Below, in pieces: positions 1-8,934 of a DNA stretch of 64,000 nt. How positions within the stretch are numbered: position 1 is the first letter of the stretch; each line of letters opens with the position of its first letter. The notes under the pieces are model-generated. The model saw only the letters and a program-made list of their open reading frames with translations. It was not told the DNA's origin and searched no databases. The translations under genes and the position numbers were made by a program. The DNA is from Streptomyces vinaceus (lineage in GTDB: Bacteria > Actinomycetota > Actinomycetes > Streptomycetales > Streptomycetaceae), in the NCBI RefSeq assembly GCF_008704935.1, contig NZ_CP023692.1, forward strand, positions 1,116,001-1,180,000, given 5' to 3'.

Positions 1-491
1 TCGAAGCGCGGCCGCCCCGCCTGCATGTGCCGCCGCGCCCGTACGAGCAGCTGGCGGCAGGCCGCCTCGGAGCGCCCCACCGCGGCGGCGATCTCGTCGA
101 AGCCGAAGGCGAACACGTCCCGGAGCACGAACACGGCCCGTTCCAGCGGGCTGAGCCGCTCCAGGAGCAGCAGCACCGCCATCGAGACGGAATCGGCGAG
201 TTCCACCGCCCGCGCGGGGTCCTCGTACGGATCGCTCAGCAGCGGTTCGGGGAACCACGGGCCGACGTACTCCTCGCGCCGCACCCGGGCGGAGCGCAGT
301 ACGTCGATCGCGATCCGCGTCACCGCGGCCGAGAGGAAGGCCTTGGTCGAGGTGGGCCGGGTCGAGGAGCCGTCGAAGCGCAGCCACGTCTCCTGCACCG
401 CGTCCTCGGCCTCGCCCACACTGCCCAGAATCCGATAGGCGATCGAGAACAGCAGCGGGCGCAGCTCCTCGAACTCCTCGACCTTGCTCAC
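1..491 (-). CDS. ECF41-type RNA polymerase sigma factor, C-terminus cut by window edge
   Basis: Sigma-70 family factor starting with GTG (VSKVEEFEELRPLLFSIAYR). Region 2 is visible at about residues 10-75 (AYRILGSVGEAEDAVQETWLR) and region 4 at about 110-160 (LSPLERAVFVLRDVFAFGFDEIAAAVGRSEAACRQ). The wording matches SigJ/ECF41 factors, which carry a SnoaL-like C-terminal extension instead of an anti-sigma partner; that extension lies outside the window. It is 44 bases downstream of a carboxymuconolactone-decarboxylase-like gene on the same strand, the classic ECF41 gene neighbourhood, and the promoter of that gene has an ECF41-type motif. I infer autoregulation of the two-gene operon. The sigma call is firm; the ECF41 subgroup rests on sequence style plus context. 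Confidence 0.9.
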   Translation of the reverse strand, partial: MSKVEEFEELRPLLFSIAYRILGSVGEAEDAVQETWLRFDGSSTRPTSTKAFLSAAVTRIAIDVLRSARVRREEYVGPWFPEPLLSDPYEDPARAVELADSVSMAVLLLLERLSPLERAVFVLRDVFAFGFDEIAAAVGRSEAACRQLLVRARRHMQAGRPRF

Positions 492-535
492 GCCGATCTC
501 CCTGTCGTCCCGTCGTCCGGTCGCCCCGTCGTGGT

Positions 536-1009
536 TCAGTGGAACTGCCCGGCCACGTAATTCCCGGCCGGCTGCCGGGTGATGACGTTGAGCCGGTTCA
601 CCATGTTCATGAAGGAGACGAAGAGCACCAGGGCTTTGAGCTGCTCCTGGTCGTAGTGGCGCGCGGCCCGCGCCCACACCTCGTCGCCGACCCCGCCGGC
701 CGCGTCCGCGACCCGGGTCCCCTCCTCGGCCAGCTCCAGTGCGGCCCGCTCCGCCTCGGTGAAGACGGTGGCCTCCCGCCACGCCGCCACCAAGTGCAGC
801 CTCGTCGCGCTCTCGCCGGCCGCGGCGGCCTCCTTCGTGTGCATGTCGACGCATACCGCGCAGCCGTTGATCTGGCTCACGCGCAGCGCCAGGAGCTCCT
901 GCGTCGCGGCCGGCAACGGCAGTTCCTTGATGGCCCTGCCCGCCGACATCAGGTGGGTGAAGGCCTTGCCGGGCTTCGCGTCGGTGAAGAAGTCCAGTCG
1001 CGCGTCCAT
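536..1009 (-). CDS. Carboxymuconolactone decarboxylase / AhpD-like protein
   Basis: 157-residue protein of the CMD/AhpD fold. The redox signature is at about residues 50-60: a CxxC followed by xxxH (CAVCVDMHTKEA), as in alkylhydroperoxidase AhpD-core proteins. An ATG at 1009 is chosen because AAGGAG lies eight bases upstream; a longer frame to 1099 has no ribosome site and would overlap the promoter motif. CMD-like proteins are one of the three standard neighbours (carboxymuconolactone decarboxylase, oxidoreductase, epimerase) of ECF41 sigma factors and their usual regulatory target. Its substrate is unknown; a peroxide-detoxifying or dehydratase role is only family inference. Confidence 0.9.
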   Translation of the reverse strand: MDARLDFFTDAKPGKAFTHLMSAGRAIKELPLPAATQELLALRVSQINGCAVCVDMHTKEAAAAGESATRLHLVAAWREATVFTEAERAALELAEEGTRVADAAGGVGDEVWARAARHYDQEQLKALVLFVSFMNMVNRLNVITRQPAGNYVAGQFH

Positions 1010-1049
1010 GGGGTTCTCCTTGGTGATCGTCGGTGCCTGCACCCCTGAA

Positions 1050-1076
1050 GACGAGGCAGCCCGCCCCCCTGTGACA
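1050..1076 (-). promoter_or_regulatory. ECF41-type promoter of the CMD operon
   Basis: Read on the minus strand there is TGTCACA (1076 to 1070), a 16-base spacer, then CGTC (1053 to 1050), 41 bases before the CMD start codon. TGTCACA-N16-CGTC is the promoter consensus I recall for ECF41 sigma factors. The sigma factor itself is the next gene downstream. Confidence 0.8.
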
Positions 1077-1123
1077 CGCCTCCGTGTGACCCGGAACACG
1101 CCCCTCTCCTCCCGCGGCCCGGA

Positions 1124-1789
1124 CTACGCGCGGCCGGTCGCGGAGGCGAAGCCGAGCCAGGTGTGGCGATTGCCCCACCAGCACCAGCCGACCTTCGGCG
1201 CGGCGCGCCGCTCGCGGCCGTCCCGGCCCGTGCCGTTGCTGATCCAGATCGCCGGGGTACGGGCGTCCAGGGCGCCGTTCGCCTTGCGCAGCCGGGAGCC
1301 GATGGTCATGAAGCAGCGGTTGCGCTCCAGGGCCGCCGGCTGCTGGAGCACCCAGTGGACCCCCTCGGTGAGCAGCAGCGGGGTGCGCTGCTCCCCGGCG
1401 AGGGCGGGCAGCGCCTCTTCCGGGCTCCAGTTGGACAGGTGGTCGCCCCGGTCGACGCCCGTGACCACGTACAGCGGGGCGCCGGGCAGCTCGATGGCGT
1501 CGAGCGGGCCGAATCCGTCCACGTCGGCCATGTCGGTGACGACGAAACCCGGCTTGTCCTCGCGGCGGAGCAGCGGGGCGAGGGCGGAGGCGGGGGCCCG
1601 GTCCGGGTGGACGGCGAGCAGGACGTCACCGCCGTGCCCGGGCGCGCCGTCCTGCGCGGAGGCGAAGGCGCGCAGTTCACCGGCGGGGATCCGGGCGAGC
1701 TCGTGCACTCCGAGCGCGATCAGGCGCTCTGCCTGGGCGGAGAGCGGCGGGAGAGGGGGCACGGCGGGGCTGGAAGAGGTCTCGGGCAC
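1124..1789 (-). CDS. DUF5701 family protein
   Basis: 221-residue actinobacterial protein recognised as DUF5701 by its conserved blocks: GFVVTDMADVDGF, VDRGDHLSNWSPEEALPAL, EGVHWVLQQP, CFMTIGSRLRK and the C-terminal GWCWWGNRHTWLGFASA. It is cytosolic, with no signal peptide or membrane segment. Starts at GTG 1789 with CAGGAG just upstream. The function of the family is not known to me. It stands alone, downstream-facing toward the CMD operon on the same strand, and its promoter must lie in the divergent region shared with rox. Confidence 0.85.
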   Translation of the reverse strand: MPETSSSPAVPPLPPLSAQAERLIALGVHELARIPAGELRAFASAQDGAPGHGGDVLLAVHPDRAPASALAPLLRREDKPGFVVTDMADVDGFGPLDAIELPGAPLYVVTGVDRGDHLSNWSPEEALPALAGEQRTPLLLTEGVHWVLQQPAALERNRCFMTIGSRLRKANGALDARTPAIWISNGTGRDGRERRAAPKVGWCWWGNRHTWLGFASATGRA

Positions 1790-1999
1790 GTCACTCCTGC
1801 GGCTGGCGGTTCAGAGCGGTGGACCCCGGACCAACGAGGCGCCCCGCCGCAATGTTCCCCCGCCGCCTCCCCCTGCCCGGGCCACGCGCCCGTCGGGGCG
1901 GGAGCAGTCCGGCGCGCCCCGGCCCACCGCGCGCCGGACTGCTTCGACCACCGCCTCGATTTCGGCCTGGCCTCGGTCCTGACCGGGCGCTGAAACGAA

Positions 2000-2033
2000 G
2001 AAGGGCAAGGAGGTAACCCACTCCTTGCCCTTC
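2000..2033. terminator. Perfect 13-bp hairpin between DUF5701 and rox
   Basis: GAAGGGCAAGGAG, an 8-base loop, then CTCCTTGCCCTTC. Read leftward it is followed by TTCGTTT, the better terminator orientation. No gene ends here on either strand, because the flanking genes are divergent. It could cap an antisense or short RNA starting in the rox control region, or act as an attenuator ahead of rox. Confidence 0.7.
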
Positions 2034-2052
2034 TCAACGTATAGCGCAGTGG

Positions 2053-2072
2053 GGGGCTTGCCACAAGGCCCC
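2053..2072. promoter_or_regulatory. Rifamycin-associated element (RAE)-like inverted repeat upstream of rox
   Basis: The 20-base sequence GGGGCTTGCCACAAGGCCCC matches, with about one mismatch, the RAE inverted repeat known upstream of rifamycin-inducible inactivation genes (rgt, rph, rox, helR) in actinomycetes. It ends 98 bases before the rox start. Family knowledge: RAE is needed for induction by rifamycins. The consensus is recalled from memory. Confidence 0.75.
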
Positions 2073-2111
2073 CGGCGTGGCGCACAATCGTCGGCCGAGG
2101 CCAGAAACCTT

Positions 2112-2124
2112 CCGAAATATTCGG
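2112..2124. promoter_or_regulatory. Second palindrome in the rox control region
   Basis: CCGAA-ATA-TTCGG, a perfect 5-bp inverted repeat in an unusually AT-rich patch 46 bases before the rox start. It may overlap the core promoter or be a separate operator; no regulator gene is adjacent. Confidence 0.4.
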
Positions 2125-2155
2125 TTCGCGTGATATCTGCGCCTTTGTGACGTAA

Positions 2156-3637
<1,482 letters not shown>

Positions 3638-3647
3638 GCACGGCCCG

Positions 3648-3684
3648 CCCCGGCGATCACCCCGCGCGCGCTCCCCCGCCGGGG
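3648..3684 (+). terminator. Possible rox terminator
   Basis: CCCCGGCG and CGCCGGGG pair across a 21-base loop, 11 bases after the rox stop. There is no T tract, so it is a weak candidate. Confidence 0.35.
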
Positions 3685-3799
3685 TGGTTCCCCGGGCCCA
3701 ACGGGCGCAGTGCGGCACGGCTCACGGGGCGCGGGCGGGCTCCCGTACGAAGCTGTGCGCTGCTCCCTGCACCCCGCGAGGCCGGAGGTTCGTACGCCC

Positions 3800-5842
3800 A
3801 TGACCCACGCAGACCTGAGACCCGCGCGGCGGCGCCGCGGACCCGGCGGGAGGACGGGCGTACTGGCCACCGCGCTCGGCTTGGCCCTGGTACTGGCGCT
3901 GCCCGGCTCCGCGCTGGCCGCGCCCGGCGATCCGGATCCGTCCTTCGGGCCGGACGGCCGGGTGGTCACCCCGTTCCCCGGCTACGCGGAGGGCCACGAC
4001 ATCGCGCGGCAGGCCGACGGCAAGCTGGTCGTGGTCGGCCTGAGCGAGGCCGGCTTCGCGCTCGCCCGGTACGACGCGGCCGGCGGCCTCGACCCCGGCT
4101 TCGCCGGGGACGGCACCGTGACGAGCGACTTCGGCGGCGGCGCCCATACGGCGAACGCGGTGGCGATCCAGCCCTCGGACGGGAAGATCGTCGTGGCGGG
4201 CACCACCGAGGTCGCGGAGGAGGGCGGCGGCTGCTGCTTCTTCTCCGTGGCCCGCTACAACACCGACGGCAGCCTGGACCCGGGCTTCGGCGACGGTGGT
4301 CTGGTACGGGTCGACGAGTTCGGCGGGTCCGCGGACGGCGCGGACGTGGCGGTACAGCCCGACGGGAAGATCATCGCGGCGGGCAAGGGCGCCGGCGGGG
4401 GCTTCGCCCTGGTCCGCCTCGACAGCGCCGGGAACCTGGACCCGAGTCTCGGCGGCGACGGCGCGGTCGTCGCCGGCTTCACCCCCACCTCACCGCAGGA
4501 CGCCGGGGGCACCGCCCGCCGCATCGCCCTCCAGCCGGACGGCAAGATCGTCTCGGTCGGGTACGTCGGCAACACGAACTTCGACATCGGCGTGGTCCGC
4601 TACCTGCCGGGCGGCAGCCTCGACCCCACTTTCAGCGGAGACGGCATGGTGACCGCGGACTTCGGCGGCACCGAGTTCGGAAACGACGTGGCGGTGCAGC
4701 CGGACGGCAAGATCGTCGCCGCGGGCTCCGGCGCGGTCGGGGTGGCCCTGCTGCGCTACAACGCCGACGGCAGCCCCGACAACGGCTTCGGCAGCGGCGG
4801 GCGCACCTCGGTCCACTTCCCCGGTGATGGCGGGGGCGCCAACGCCCTGGCGCTCCAGCCGAACGGAAAGATCGTCATCGCGGGGCAGGCCGACGACCCC
4901 AACAGCGAAGAGGCCAACGACTTCGGCGTGGCCCGTTTCAACGCCAACGGCACGGTGGACACCGGCTTCGGCGGCGACGGGTTCGTGGTCACGGGCTTCC
5001 AGGACCGGGACGAGGCCCGCGGGGTGCTCGTACAGCCGGACGGCAAGATCGTCGCGGCGGGCTTCGGTGCGGGCTTCGCCTTCGCCCTCGCCCGCTACCA
5101 GGGCGGCGACGGCACCGCGCCGCCCCCGCCGCCGAGCGCGGACCTGTCGGTGACGCAGACCCCGGCGGCCACGGTGAGCATCGGCGACCGCGCCGCCTAC
5201 ACGGTGACGGTCACCAACTCCGCGGCCTCCACCGCCACCGCGACCGGCGTCACACTGACGGACACCCTCACCGGCGCCGCGGTGGCGCTCACTTCGGCCG
5301 CCGCCTCGCAGGGTACGTGTACGACCACGGCGACGGGCGCCGGCTGCGCCCTCGGCTCGCTGGCCCCGGGCGCGAGCGCGACGGTCACGGTGACGGCGGA
5401 GCCGCGGTCCACCGGCACGGTCACGAACACGGCGGTCGTGAGCGCGACGCAGCAGGACCCCTCGACCGCGAACAACACGAGGGCGGCGACGACCTCGGTG
5501 AACAACGCCCACGGCTGCACGGTCGTCGGCACCGTCGGCGCGGACACCCTGACCGGCGGCTACTTCACCGACGTGATCTGCGGTCTCGGCGGCAATGACA
5601 CCGTCCGCGCGAGCTACGGGAACGACACCGTCTACGGCGGTTACGGGAACGACAACATCGACGGCGGCTACGGCGACGACACCCTGAACGGCGGCCCGGG
5701 CAACGACACCTTGACCGGCGACTACGGCAACGACCGCCTGACCACCACCGACGGAGTCTTTGCCAACGACAGCGCGAACGGCGGTCCCGGCACCGACACC
5801 TGCACCACGGACCCGGGCGACACCCGCACCAACTGCCCCTGA
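3800..5842 (+). CDS. Secreted delta-60 repeat / DUF11 / RTX-repeat protein
   Basis: 680-residue exported protein. The signal peptide (residues 1-38) has an Arg-rich start and ends near ALAAPGDPD. Residues about 40-440 hold some seven or eight delta-60 repeats, each with a QPDGKIV(A/V)AG-type strand and an (F/L)ALxRYxxDGSLDxxFGxxG strand, as in predicted beta-propeller proteins. Residues about 446-567 are a DUF11 Ig-like domain (ADLSVTQTPAATVSIGD through ATVTVTAEPRS). Residues about 590-650 are GG-x-G-N-D RTX calcium-binding repeats. The ATG at 3800 has GGAGG upstream. It is probably a wall-associated or released calcium-binding protein; no activity is apparent. Alone between rox and a convergent gene. 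Confidence 0.88.
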   Translation: MTHADLRPARRRRGPGGRTGVLATALGLALVLALPGSALAAPGDPDPSFGPDGRVVTPFPGYAEGHDIARQADGKLVVVGLSEAGFALARYDAAGGLDPGFAGDGTVTSDFGGGAHTANAVAIQPSDGKIVVAGTTEVAEEGGGCCFFSVARYNTDGSLDPGFGDGGLVRVDEFGGSADGADVAVQPDGKIIAAGKGAGGGFALVRLDSAGNLDPSLGGDGAVVAGFTPTSPQDAGGTARRIALQPDGKIVSVGYVGNTNFDIGVVRYLPGGSLDPTFSGDGMVTADFGGTEFGNDVAVQPDGKIVAAGSGAVGVALLRYNADGSPDNGFGSGGRTSVHFPGDGGGANALALQPNGKIVIAGQADDPNSEEANDFGVARFNANGTVDTGFGGDGFVVTGFQDRDEARGVLVQPDGKIVAAGFGAGFAFALARYQGGDGTAPPPPPSADLSVTQTPAATVSIGDRAAYTVTVTNSAASTATATGVTLTDTLTGAAVALTSAAASQGTCTTTATGAGCALGSLAPGASATVTVTAEPRSTGTVTNTAVVSATQQDPSTANNTRAATTSVNNAHGCTVVGTVGADTLTGGYFTDVICGLGGNDTVRASYGNDTVYGGYGNDNIDGGYGDDTLNGGPGNDTLTGDYGNDRLTTTDGVFANDSANGGPGTDTCTTDPGDTRTNCP

Positions 5843-5854
5843 CCCCCTCGCCGG

Positions 5855-5886
5855 AGAGCCGTCGCGACGAACGCCGCGACGGCTCT
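5855..5886. terminator. Bidirectional terminator hairpin
   Basis: A perfect 12-bp stem (AGAGCCGTCGCG / CGCGACGGCTCT) with an 8-base loop, between two convergent genes that end at 5842 and 5904. Confidence 0.8.
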
Positions 5887-5903
5887 TCCCACTCCCGGGG
5901 CGC

Positions 5904-6464
5904 TCAGAACGTCCAGCGGGTGTGCGTGTAGATCCCGTTGTCACGGCCGAAGCCGTAGGCCGTGGACGGGGGCAGCGCGAAGACCACCGCGCCGCCCTTG
6001 CGGATCGCGTCCCCCATGCCGTGGAAGGTGCCCTCGGTGGAGGTCATGTGGGGGCCGTACTTCGTCTCGTACGCCGTGATCACCTCCTCCAGCGCCGCCG
6101 GATCGGCCACCTGCCGGGCCGTCCCCTCGATCACGAGGTCGAATCCTGCCGTGAGGGAGTTCCCCCCGGTGGTCAGTGCGCAGTGACCGTCGTGGGCGAG
6201 GTTCTTCGCCTTCTGCTCGTCCGGTCCGGTCGAGAAGTACAGCGCCCCGTCGTGCCAGGCCGCGATCACGGGTGTGACGTGCAGCCGGCCGTCGGCCCGC
6301 ACCGTGGACGCCCAGAAGATCTCGGCGTCCGCCAACTGCCGCAGGGCCTCGGCCCAGTCGGTGGCGGTGACGTCCGCGGCGCCCGGGCGGGGGTTGAGCG
6401 CGGAGCTGTAGCGGGCGTCGAGCTCGGTGGTCGTGGGGTGCTTCTCGGGTCCGTGTGCGGGCAT
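5904..6464 (-). CDS. Pyridoxamine 5'-phosphate oxidase-like (PNPOx) family protein
   Basis: 186-residue split-barrel protein of the PNPOx/FMN- or F420-binding superfamily. The core strands are visible as EIFWASTVRADGRLHVTPVIAAWHDGALYFSTGPDEQKAKNL at about residues 49-90 and NSLTAGFDLVIEGTARQV at about 100-118, followed by ALPPSTAYGFGRDNGIYTHTRWTF at the end. The N-terminal T-x-ELDARYS stretch is common in streptomycete members. A perfect AAGGAGG precedes ATG 6464. General role: flavin- or deazaflavin-dependent redox chemistry or cofactor binding; the substrate cannot be read from sequence. It lies downstream of, and on the same strand as, the alkene reductase (98 bases), so co-transcription is possible. 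Confidence 0.88.
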   Translation of the reverse strand: MPAHGPEKHPTTTELDARYSSALNPRPGAADVTATDWAEALRQLADAEIFWASTVRADGRLHVTPVIAAWHDGALYFSTGPDEQKAKNLAHDGHCALTTGGNSLTAGFDLVIEGTARQVADPAALEEVITAYETKYGPHMTSTEGTFHGMGDAIRKGGAVVFALPPSTAYGFGRDNGIYTHTRWTF

Positions 6465-6562
6465 GGCGGACCTCCCTTCCTGGTCCCGTAACGACCGGCG
6501 GCCCGTACGGAAACCCTCGCCGTGTCCGTTTCGCCCGTCTGCCCGCGGGGGCCGGGGCGGGA

Positions 6563-7636
6563 TCAGCCCGCGTGCTGGTACGCCGAGTAGGTGAGGTAGC
6601 CCGCGTCGCCGCCCTGGTAGAGCGTGGCCTCGTCCACGGGCGCGACGGGCAGCCCCAGGCGCAACCGCTCCACCAGGTCGGGGTTGGCGATGTAGGCGCG
6701 GCCGAAGCTGATGAGGTCGGCGCCGAGCCCGAGCCAGTGGTCCGCGTCGGCCCGGCCGGTCTGCTTGGAGCCCATCGGGAGGGTCGGGTTCACGACGAGG
6801 GTGCCCGGCCAGGCCCGGCGCAGACCGAGGAGCACGGGCTCGTCGGCGGTCGCTTCGAGGTGGACGTACGCCAGGTCGAGGCGGGCGAGCTCGGCCAGCA
6901 GCGCCGCGTAGAGCTCGGGGACTTCGGTTTCCGCGACGCCCCAGAACGTGCCGCCCGGGGAGAGGCGGATCCCGGTCCTGGTCCCGCCGATGGCGTCGAC
7001 GGTGGCGGCCGCGGCCTCGACGGCGAACCGGATCCGGCCCGCCACCGAGCCTCCGTAGCGGTCCGTGCGCAGGTTGGCGTTGGAGGAGAGGAACTGCGAG
7101 ATCAGGTAGCCGTTGGCGCCGTGCAGCTCGACGCCGTCGAAGCCGGCGTCGACGGCGCGCCGGGCGGCCTCGGCGTACGAGCGGGCGTGCCCGGGCACCT
7201 CGGAGGTGGCCAGGGCGCGCGGTACGGGAGCGGGGCGCGGCCCGGCCGCGGTGAACACCTCGCCGACGGCGGCGACGGCCGAGGGACCGACCGGCCGGGT
7301 GCCGGTGGTGTCGGGGTGCGAGACGCGGCCGCCGTGCATGATCTGGGCGAAGATCCGTCCGCCGTTGGAGCGGACCGCGGCGGTCACCGGGCGCCACGCC
7401 TCGACCTGCTCGTCGGTGTGCAGTCCCGGGGTCCCCGGATTGGACTGGCCGATCAGGCTCGGCTGCACCCCCTCGCTCACGATCAGCCCGGCCGTGGCGC
7501 GCTGGGCGTAGTACGTCGCCATCGAGGGTGTCGCCAGACCGCCGGCGGCGGCCCGGACCCGCGACATGGGGGCCATCACCACCCGGTTCGGCAGGGTCAG
7601 GTCACCGAGTCGATGGCTGTCGAAAAGGGTGGTCAC
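6563..7636 (-). CDS. Alkene reductase, Old Yellow Enzyme family
   Basis: 357-residue FMN-dependent ene-reductase of the NemA/OYE class, reducing activated C=C bonds of electrophiles such as quinones, maleimides or nitro-compounds with NAD(P)H. Seen: the N-terminal SHRLGDLTLPNRVVMAPMSR strand, the QIMHGGRVSHPDTTG block with the FMN-phosphate region, and the substrate-binding GFDGVELHGANGYLISQFL (His and Asn of the H/N pair at about residues 168-175). Length fits the family (about 360). GTG 7636 has AAGGAG six bases upstream. Divergent from a MerR regulator with a MerR-type promoter between them, so expression is probably induced by the electrophile that the enzyme removes. Confidence 0.93.
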   Translation of the reverse strand: MTTLFDSHRLGDLTLPNRVVMAPMSRVRAAAGGLATPSMATYYAQRATAGLIVSEGVQPSLIGQSNPGTPGLHTDEQVEAWRPVTAAVRSNGGRIFAQIMHGGRVSHPDTTGTRPVGPSAVAAVGEVFTAAGPRPAPVPRALATSEVPGHARSYAEAARRAVDAGFDGVELHGANGYLISQFLSSNANLRTDRYGGSVAGRIRFAVEAAAATVDAIGGTRTGIRLSPGGTFWGVAETEVPELYAALLAELARLDLAYVHLEATADEPVLLGLRRAWPGTLVVNPTLPMGSKQTGRADADHWLGLGADLISFGRAYIANPDLVERLRLGLPVAPVDEATLYQGGDAGYLTYSAYQHAG

Positions 7637-7684
7637 CGCAAGCTCCTTGCTGTCCGCGGCGCCCGGGTGTCGGGCACTGCGGCT

Positions 7685-7716
7685 ACGCTAAAACCTGACG
7701 TCGACGTCAGAGGCAA
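7685..7716 (-). promoter_or_regulatory. MerR-type operator-promoter of the alkene reductase
   Basis: On the minus strand TTGCCT (7716-7711) and TAGCGT (7690-7685) are separated by 20 bases, an overlong spacer typical of MerR-activated promoters. Inside the spacer is a perfect 16-bp palindrome, CTGACGTCGACGTCAG (7695-7710). The merR gene begins 42 bases to the right on the other strand, so the same dyad can autoregulate it. Confidence 0.85.
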
Positions 7717-7751
7717 GCTGTGTGCCGCAACTCACAGCCGGGGAGGGCGAG

Positions 7752-8144
7752 ATGCGCATCGGGGAGCTCGCGGGGCGGGCCGGGGTCAGCGTCCGCTCGG
7801 TGCGCTACTACGAGGAGCAGGGCCTGCTCGCCAGCACGCGCAGCGCGAGTGGGCAGCGGCACTACACCGACGAGGAGGTGGAGCGGGTCGTGTTCCTCCA
7901 GCGCCTGTACGCCGCGGGGCTGTCCAGCAGGACCATCGCCGAACTGCTGCCGTGCGTGGATGCGCCCAGTGAGGAGGCCTCCGACGCCGCGCTGACGCGG
8001 ATGGCGCAGGAGCGCGCGCGGCTGTCGGACCACATCGCCGACCTCGTCCGCACGCGCGACGCCCTCGACGGGCTGATGGCCACCGCCCGGGAACACCGGG
8101 AGCGCCTGCGCGCGAACGCGGACTCCTCCGCGACGACCTGTTGA
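7752..8144 (+). CDS. MerR family transcriptional regulator
   Basis: 130-residue activator. Winged helix-turn-helix at residues 1-70 (MRIGELAGRAGVSVRSVRYYEEQGLL, then GQRHYTDEEVERVVFLQRLYAAGLSSRTIAELLPCV) followed by the dimerising coiled coil (about 85-120). There is a Cys at the end (TTC) and one in ELLPCV, but no clear metal-binding CxC loop, so an organic electrophile or redox signal is more likely than a metal. ATG 7752 is chosen with GGAGGG upstream. Divergent from the alkene reductase, whose promoter has a 20-base spacer holding a perfect dyad. Confidence 0.93.
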   Translation: MRIGELAGRAGVSVRSVRYYEEQGLLASTRSASGQRHYTDEEVERVVFLQRLYAAGLSSRTIAELLPCVDAPSEEASDAALTRMAQERARLSDHIADLVRTRDALDGLMATAREHRERLRANADSSATTC

Positions 8145-8181
8145 GAGACGAGACCTGTCGAGAGGGGCGCGATCTCATGTA

Positions 8182-8198
8182 AGTTCCCTTTGGGAACT
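8182..8198. promoter_or_regulatory. Inverted repeat upstream of the O-methyltransferase
   Basis: AGTTCCC-TTT-GGGAACT, a perfect 7-bp dyad 32 bases before the methyltransferase start and 38 bases after merR stops. The short loop and AT-flanked setting suit an operator; a merR terminator is the alternative. Confidence 0.5.
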
Positions 8199-8229
8199 CA
8201 TAAACGGGTCAAGGAGATCGGGAGAGCTC

Positions 8230-8892
8230 ATGGCGCAGCGGACCTGGACGGCCGTCGACGACTACTTCGACGGACTGCTCGTGGAGGAGGACGAGGCGCT
8301 GGTCGCCGCGAACGCGGACGCCGAGGCCGCGGGGCTGCCCGCGCACCAGGTGGCCCCGAACCAGGGCAAGCTGCTGCACCTCCTCGCCCGCATCCGCGGC
8401 GCGCGCACCGTCCTCGAAATCGGCACCCTCGGCGGGTACAGCACCATCTGGCTCGCCCGGGCCCTGCCGGCCGGCGGGCGGCTGGTCACCCTGGAGGTCG
8501 ACCCGCACTGCGCGGACGTCGCCGAGGCGAACGTCGCCCGGGCCGGGCTCGCGGACGTGGTCGACATCCGACGCGGGCCGGCCCTCGAACTGCTGCCCCA
8601 CCTCACGGACCTCGCCCCGTTCGACCTTGTCTTCATCGACGCCGACAAGCCGTCCAACCCGGACTACCTGAAATGGGCCCTCGAACTGACCGGGCCCGGC
8701 AGCGTCATCATCGGCGACAACGTCGTCCGCGACGGGGCCGTCGTCGACCCGGACAGCACCGACCCCCGCGTCCAGGGAGTCCGCCGGTTCACCGAACTCA
8801 TCGCCGAGCACCCGAACTTGACCGCCACGGCTCTCCAGACCGTCGGCAGCAAGGGCTACGACGGGCTCGTCATGGCCCTCGTCACGGGCTGA
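8230..8892 (+). CDS. O-methyltransferase, COMT / CCoAOMT family
   Basis: 220-residue class I SAM-dependent methyltransferase of the Methyltransf_3 family (catechol or caffeoyl-CoA O-methyltransferase type). SAM motif I is VLEIGTLGGYSTIWLARAL (about residues 61-80), motif II TLEVDPHCADVAEANVARAGL, and the metal-binding aspartates are in DLVFIDADKPSNPDYLKWAL and GDNVVRDGAVVD. Divalent cation dependence is expected. Ribosome site AAGGAG precedes ATG 8230. Likely a detoxifying or housekeeping catechol methyltransferase; it stands outside any biosynthetic cluster. Confidence 0.92.
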   Translation: MAQRTWTAVDDYFDGLLVEEDEALVAANADAEAAGLPAHQVAPNQGKLLHLLARIRGARTVLEIGTLGGYSTIWLARALPAGGRLVTLEVDPHCADVAEANVARAGLADVVDIRRGPALELLPHLTDLAPFDLVFIDADKPSNPDYLKWALELTGPGSVIIGDNVVRDGAVVDPDSTDPRVQGVRRFTELIAEHPNLTATALQTVGSKGYDGLVMALVTG

Positions 8893-8934
8893 ACCGCGCC
8901 CGCGGCGGCCGCCCGAACCACTAATCTCGGCCGC

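Noticed and set aside
27..560. Plus-strand frames across the left edge (137 and 177 residues)
   Set aside because: They are antisense to the ECF sigma gene; composition is Arg/Gly/His-rich shadow sequence with no ribosome site.
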